Shown here piece by piece: positions 6,050 to 7,143 of a stretch of DNA of 7,143 nt. The stretch comes from DATESZ01 sp035283845 (GTDB taxonomy: Bacteria; Desulfobacterota; Syntrophia; Syntrophales; JACQWR01). The notes below the pieces were generated by a model. That model did not search any database. It saw nothing but the letters and a program-made list of their open reading frames with translations, and had not been told where the DNA came from. Within the stretch, counting starts at the first letter, position 1, and the number at the start of each line of letters is the position of its first letter. Position numbers and translations under genes: made by a program. The DNA lies in the NCBI GenBank assembly GCA_035283845.1, contig DATESZ010000224.1, positions 1 to 7,143 on the forward strand, in the 5' to 3' direction.

Positions 6050-6078
6050 AAAATGCACCCACTGTTGGTGCATTTTTT
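6050..6078 (+). terminator. Intrinsic terminator before the zinc-ribbon gene
   Basis: AAAATGCACC (6050-6059) pairs perfectly with GGTGCATTTT (6067-6076) around a 7-nt loop, and the descending arm runs into a T-rich tail (TTTTTTATTT). It ends 12 nt before the AGGAAAGGGG ribosome-binding site of the next gene. It probably ends the tRNA or an upstream small transcript, or acts as an attenuator. Confidence 0.7.
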
Positions 6079-6108
6079 ATTTCAGGGACAAGGAAAGGGG
6101 AATGATTA

Positions 6109-6831
6109 TTGGACGAACAGTTAGCACTGTTGATTGAACTTCAAAAGGCCGAGTCGGAGATTAATAAAATAAATGTAAAGTGTCGGAATTTGCCTGAGGA
6201 AATCTTAAAGCTGGACGGGGCATTCAAAAGTTTTCAAACCAACCTTGAGGAACAGAGGAATAGATTTGCAGACTTACAAAAATCTCATCGGGAAAAAGAA
6301 GAAAAACTGAAGAAAGACCAGGAGTCTCTTAAACGGGGCAAGGGGCGCCTTGGCGAGGTGAAGTCGAATAAAGAATATCAGGCGGTTTTGAAGGAAATAG
6401 AGATTGTGGAAGGTAAAAACAGCGAAACTGAAGATGAGATCATTGCGTTGCTTGAGATTGTTGATACTATTAAAGATGATTTAAGAGTAAAAGAAAGGGA
6501 GATGGAGGCTCGCAGGCTTAAATATGAAGGCGAGAGAAAAAAACTTGAAGAGGAACTCCAATCCTTGGATAGGGCTCTTTTAAGATGCAGGCAAAAGAAC
6601 GATGAGCTCAAAAGCAGGATCTCCAGTGGTTTCCTTAAGAGATATGAGGCTATTAAGAGGCTGAACAATGGTCTTGCCGTGGTTGCGGTTTGGAAGGAGA
6701 TTTGTGGAGGGTGCTATATGAATATTCCCCCTCAGCTTTATATAGAGGTGCAGAGATCGATTGATCTGCACACGTGTCCGAATTGTAATCGAATAATATA
6801 CTGGCGTGACCGTAGCGATAAAAAGAATTGA
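6109..6831 (+). CDS. Zinc-ribbon coiled-coil protein (zf-RING_7 / COG1579 family)
   Basis: A 240-residue protein with a long, highly charged coiled coil (about residues 5-175) followed by a C4 zinc ribbon, C199-x2-C202 and C223-x2-C226. This is the layout of the zf-RING_7 family (formerly DUF164), which includes Helicobacter HP0958/FlgZ and chlamydial CdsZ. The start is TTG at 6109. An in-frame TGA lies immediately upstream (6103-6105), AGGAAAGGGG (6091-6100) sits at good spacing, and the nearby ATG at 6102 is out of frame. The gene ends about 55 bp before the RNase P RNA. Known relatives act as chaperones or RNA-binding adaptors in flagellar and secretion systems. The role in non-flagellar bacteria is unclear, and no flagellar gene is seen here. 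An intrinsic terminator lies just upstream. Confidence 0.9.
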   Translation: MDEQLALLIELQKAESEINKINVKCRNLPEEILKLDGAFKSFQTNLEEQRNRFADLQKSHREKEEKLKKDQESLKRGKGRLGEVKSNKEYQAVLKEIEIVEGKNSETEDEIIALLEIVDTIKDDLRVKEREMEARRLKYEGERKKLEEELQSLDRALLRCRQKNDELKSRISSGFLKRYEAIKRLNNGLAVVAVWKEICGGCYMNIPPQLYIEVQRSIDLHTCPNCNRIIYWRDRSDKKN

Positions 6832-6886
6832 TATTTATGGCTGTGAGTAGCCGCCGTAAAGTGAGTTGACCGATTTTATAGAAGAA

Positions 6887-7143
6887 GGCGCCGGAGTAGA
6901 ACAGATGATCGCCGGTCCGATGCGCGGGGACGCAATATGGGATTGCGTAGCAATTCGTTTCGTGTCCCTGGAAGTTGGATTGGAGGAAAGTCCGAGCTCC
7001 AGAGGGCAGGATGGTCGCTAACGGCGACTGGGGGCGACCCTAAGGAAAGTGCCACAGAAAATATACCGCCTGCTTACGGCAGGTAAGGGTGAAAAGGCGA
7101 GGTAAGAGCTCACCAGTTTCCCGGGTGACCGGGAAAGCTTGGT
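6887..7143 (+). ncRNA. rnpB: RNase P RNA, bacterial type A (3' part outside window)
   Basis: The catalytic RNA of RNase P, which matures tRNA 5' ends. Diagnostic conserved blocks are present: GAGGAAAGTCC (6983-6993), the AGAGGGCAGGATGG region, CTAACGGCGACTGGGGG, ACAGAAAATATACCGCC (7054-7070) and GGTAAGAGC (7101-7109). The 5' end is estimated from the P1/P2 region and from TTTATA at 6875-6880, which could be a -10. The -35 is poor, so the boundary may be off by several bases. The P3 region has an extra perfect stem, ACGCAAT (6930-6936)/ATTGCGT (6942-6948). The window ends in the P13/P14 area, so roughly the last third, including the 3' strand of P1 and P4, is missing. Confidence 0.95.

Noticed and set aside
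6102..6104. ATG near the zinc-ribbon gene start
   Set aside because: It is out of frame with the coding region; the in-frame start is TTG 6109, bounded by a stop at 6103.
6866..6880. TTGACC plus TTTATA as an rnpB promoter
   Set aside because: Only 3 nt separate the hexamers. TTTATA alone may be a -10, but it has no proper -35.

Overview
The window looks like chromosomal DNA of an anaerobic deltaproteobacterium (Desulfobacterota, possibly Syntrophales-like). This is inferred from the gene families present (a B12-type radical SAM protein, a DUF2284 cysteine-rich protein, a zinc-ribbon coiled-coil gene next to rnpB) and from C/G-rich intergenic palindromes. No taxonomic marker was searched, so the placement is moderate at best.

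Layout. Positions 1-360 are a cluster of palindromic repeats that runs into the 3' end of a minus-strand sensor histidine kinase (313-1305). The gap at 1306-1674 holds the kinase promoter region, a second divergent repeat cluster (1443-1618) and the ribosome-binding site of a plus-strand B12-binding-type radical SAM protein (1675-3444). That gene converges, with a 14-bp gap, on a minus-strand DUF2284 cysteine-rich protein (3459-3980). A divergent gap (3981-4265) with a small inverted repeat leads to a plus-strand gene fusing a metal-dependent amidohydrolase to a GNAT acetyltransferase (4266-5597). Next come a consensus-like promoter, a tRNA with anticodon CAT (5731-5803), a third repeat cluster (5819-5940), an intrinsic terminator (6050-6078), a TTG-initiated zinc-ribbon coiled-coil gene (6109-6831) and the 5' part of RNase P RNA (about 6887 to the window end, truncated).

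How the genes relate. There is no obvious multi-gene operon. The kinase has no response regulator inside the window, and the radical SAM, DUF2284 and fusion genes are each transcribed separately. The right end (tRNA, zinc-ribbon protein, rnpB) is housekeeping in character.

The most distinctive signals are: (a) a mosaic of two palindromes that share the same terminal hexamers, ATTTTC and GAAAAT. One carries a small hairpin with compensatory base changes between copies. The other is a C/G hairpin with G-quadruplex motifs on both strands. One such element supplies the last codons and stop codon of the kinase. (b) The amidohydrolase-GNAT fusion. (c) A terminator placed just before the ribosome-binding site of the zinc-ribbon gene.
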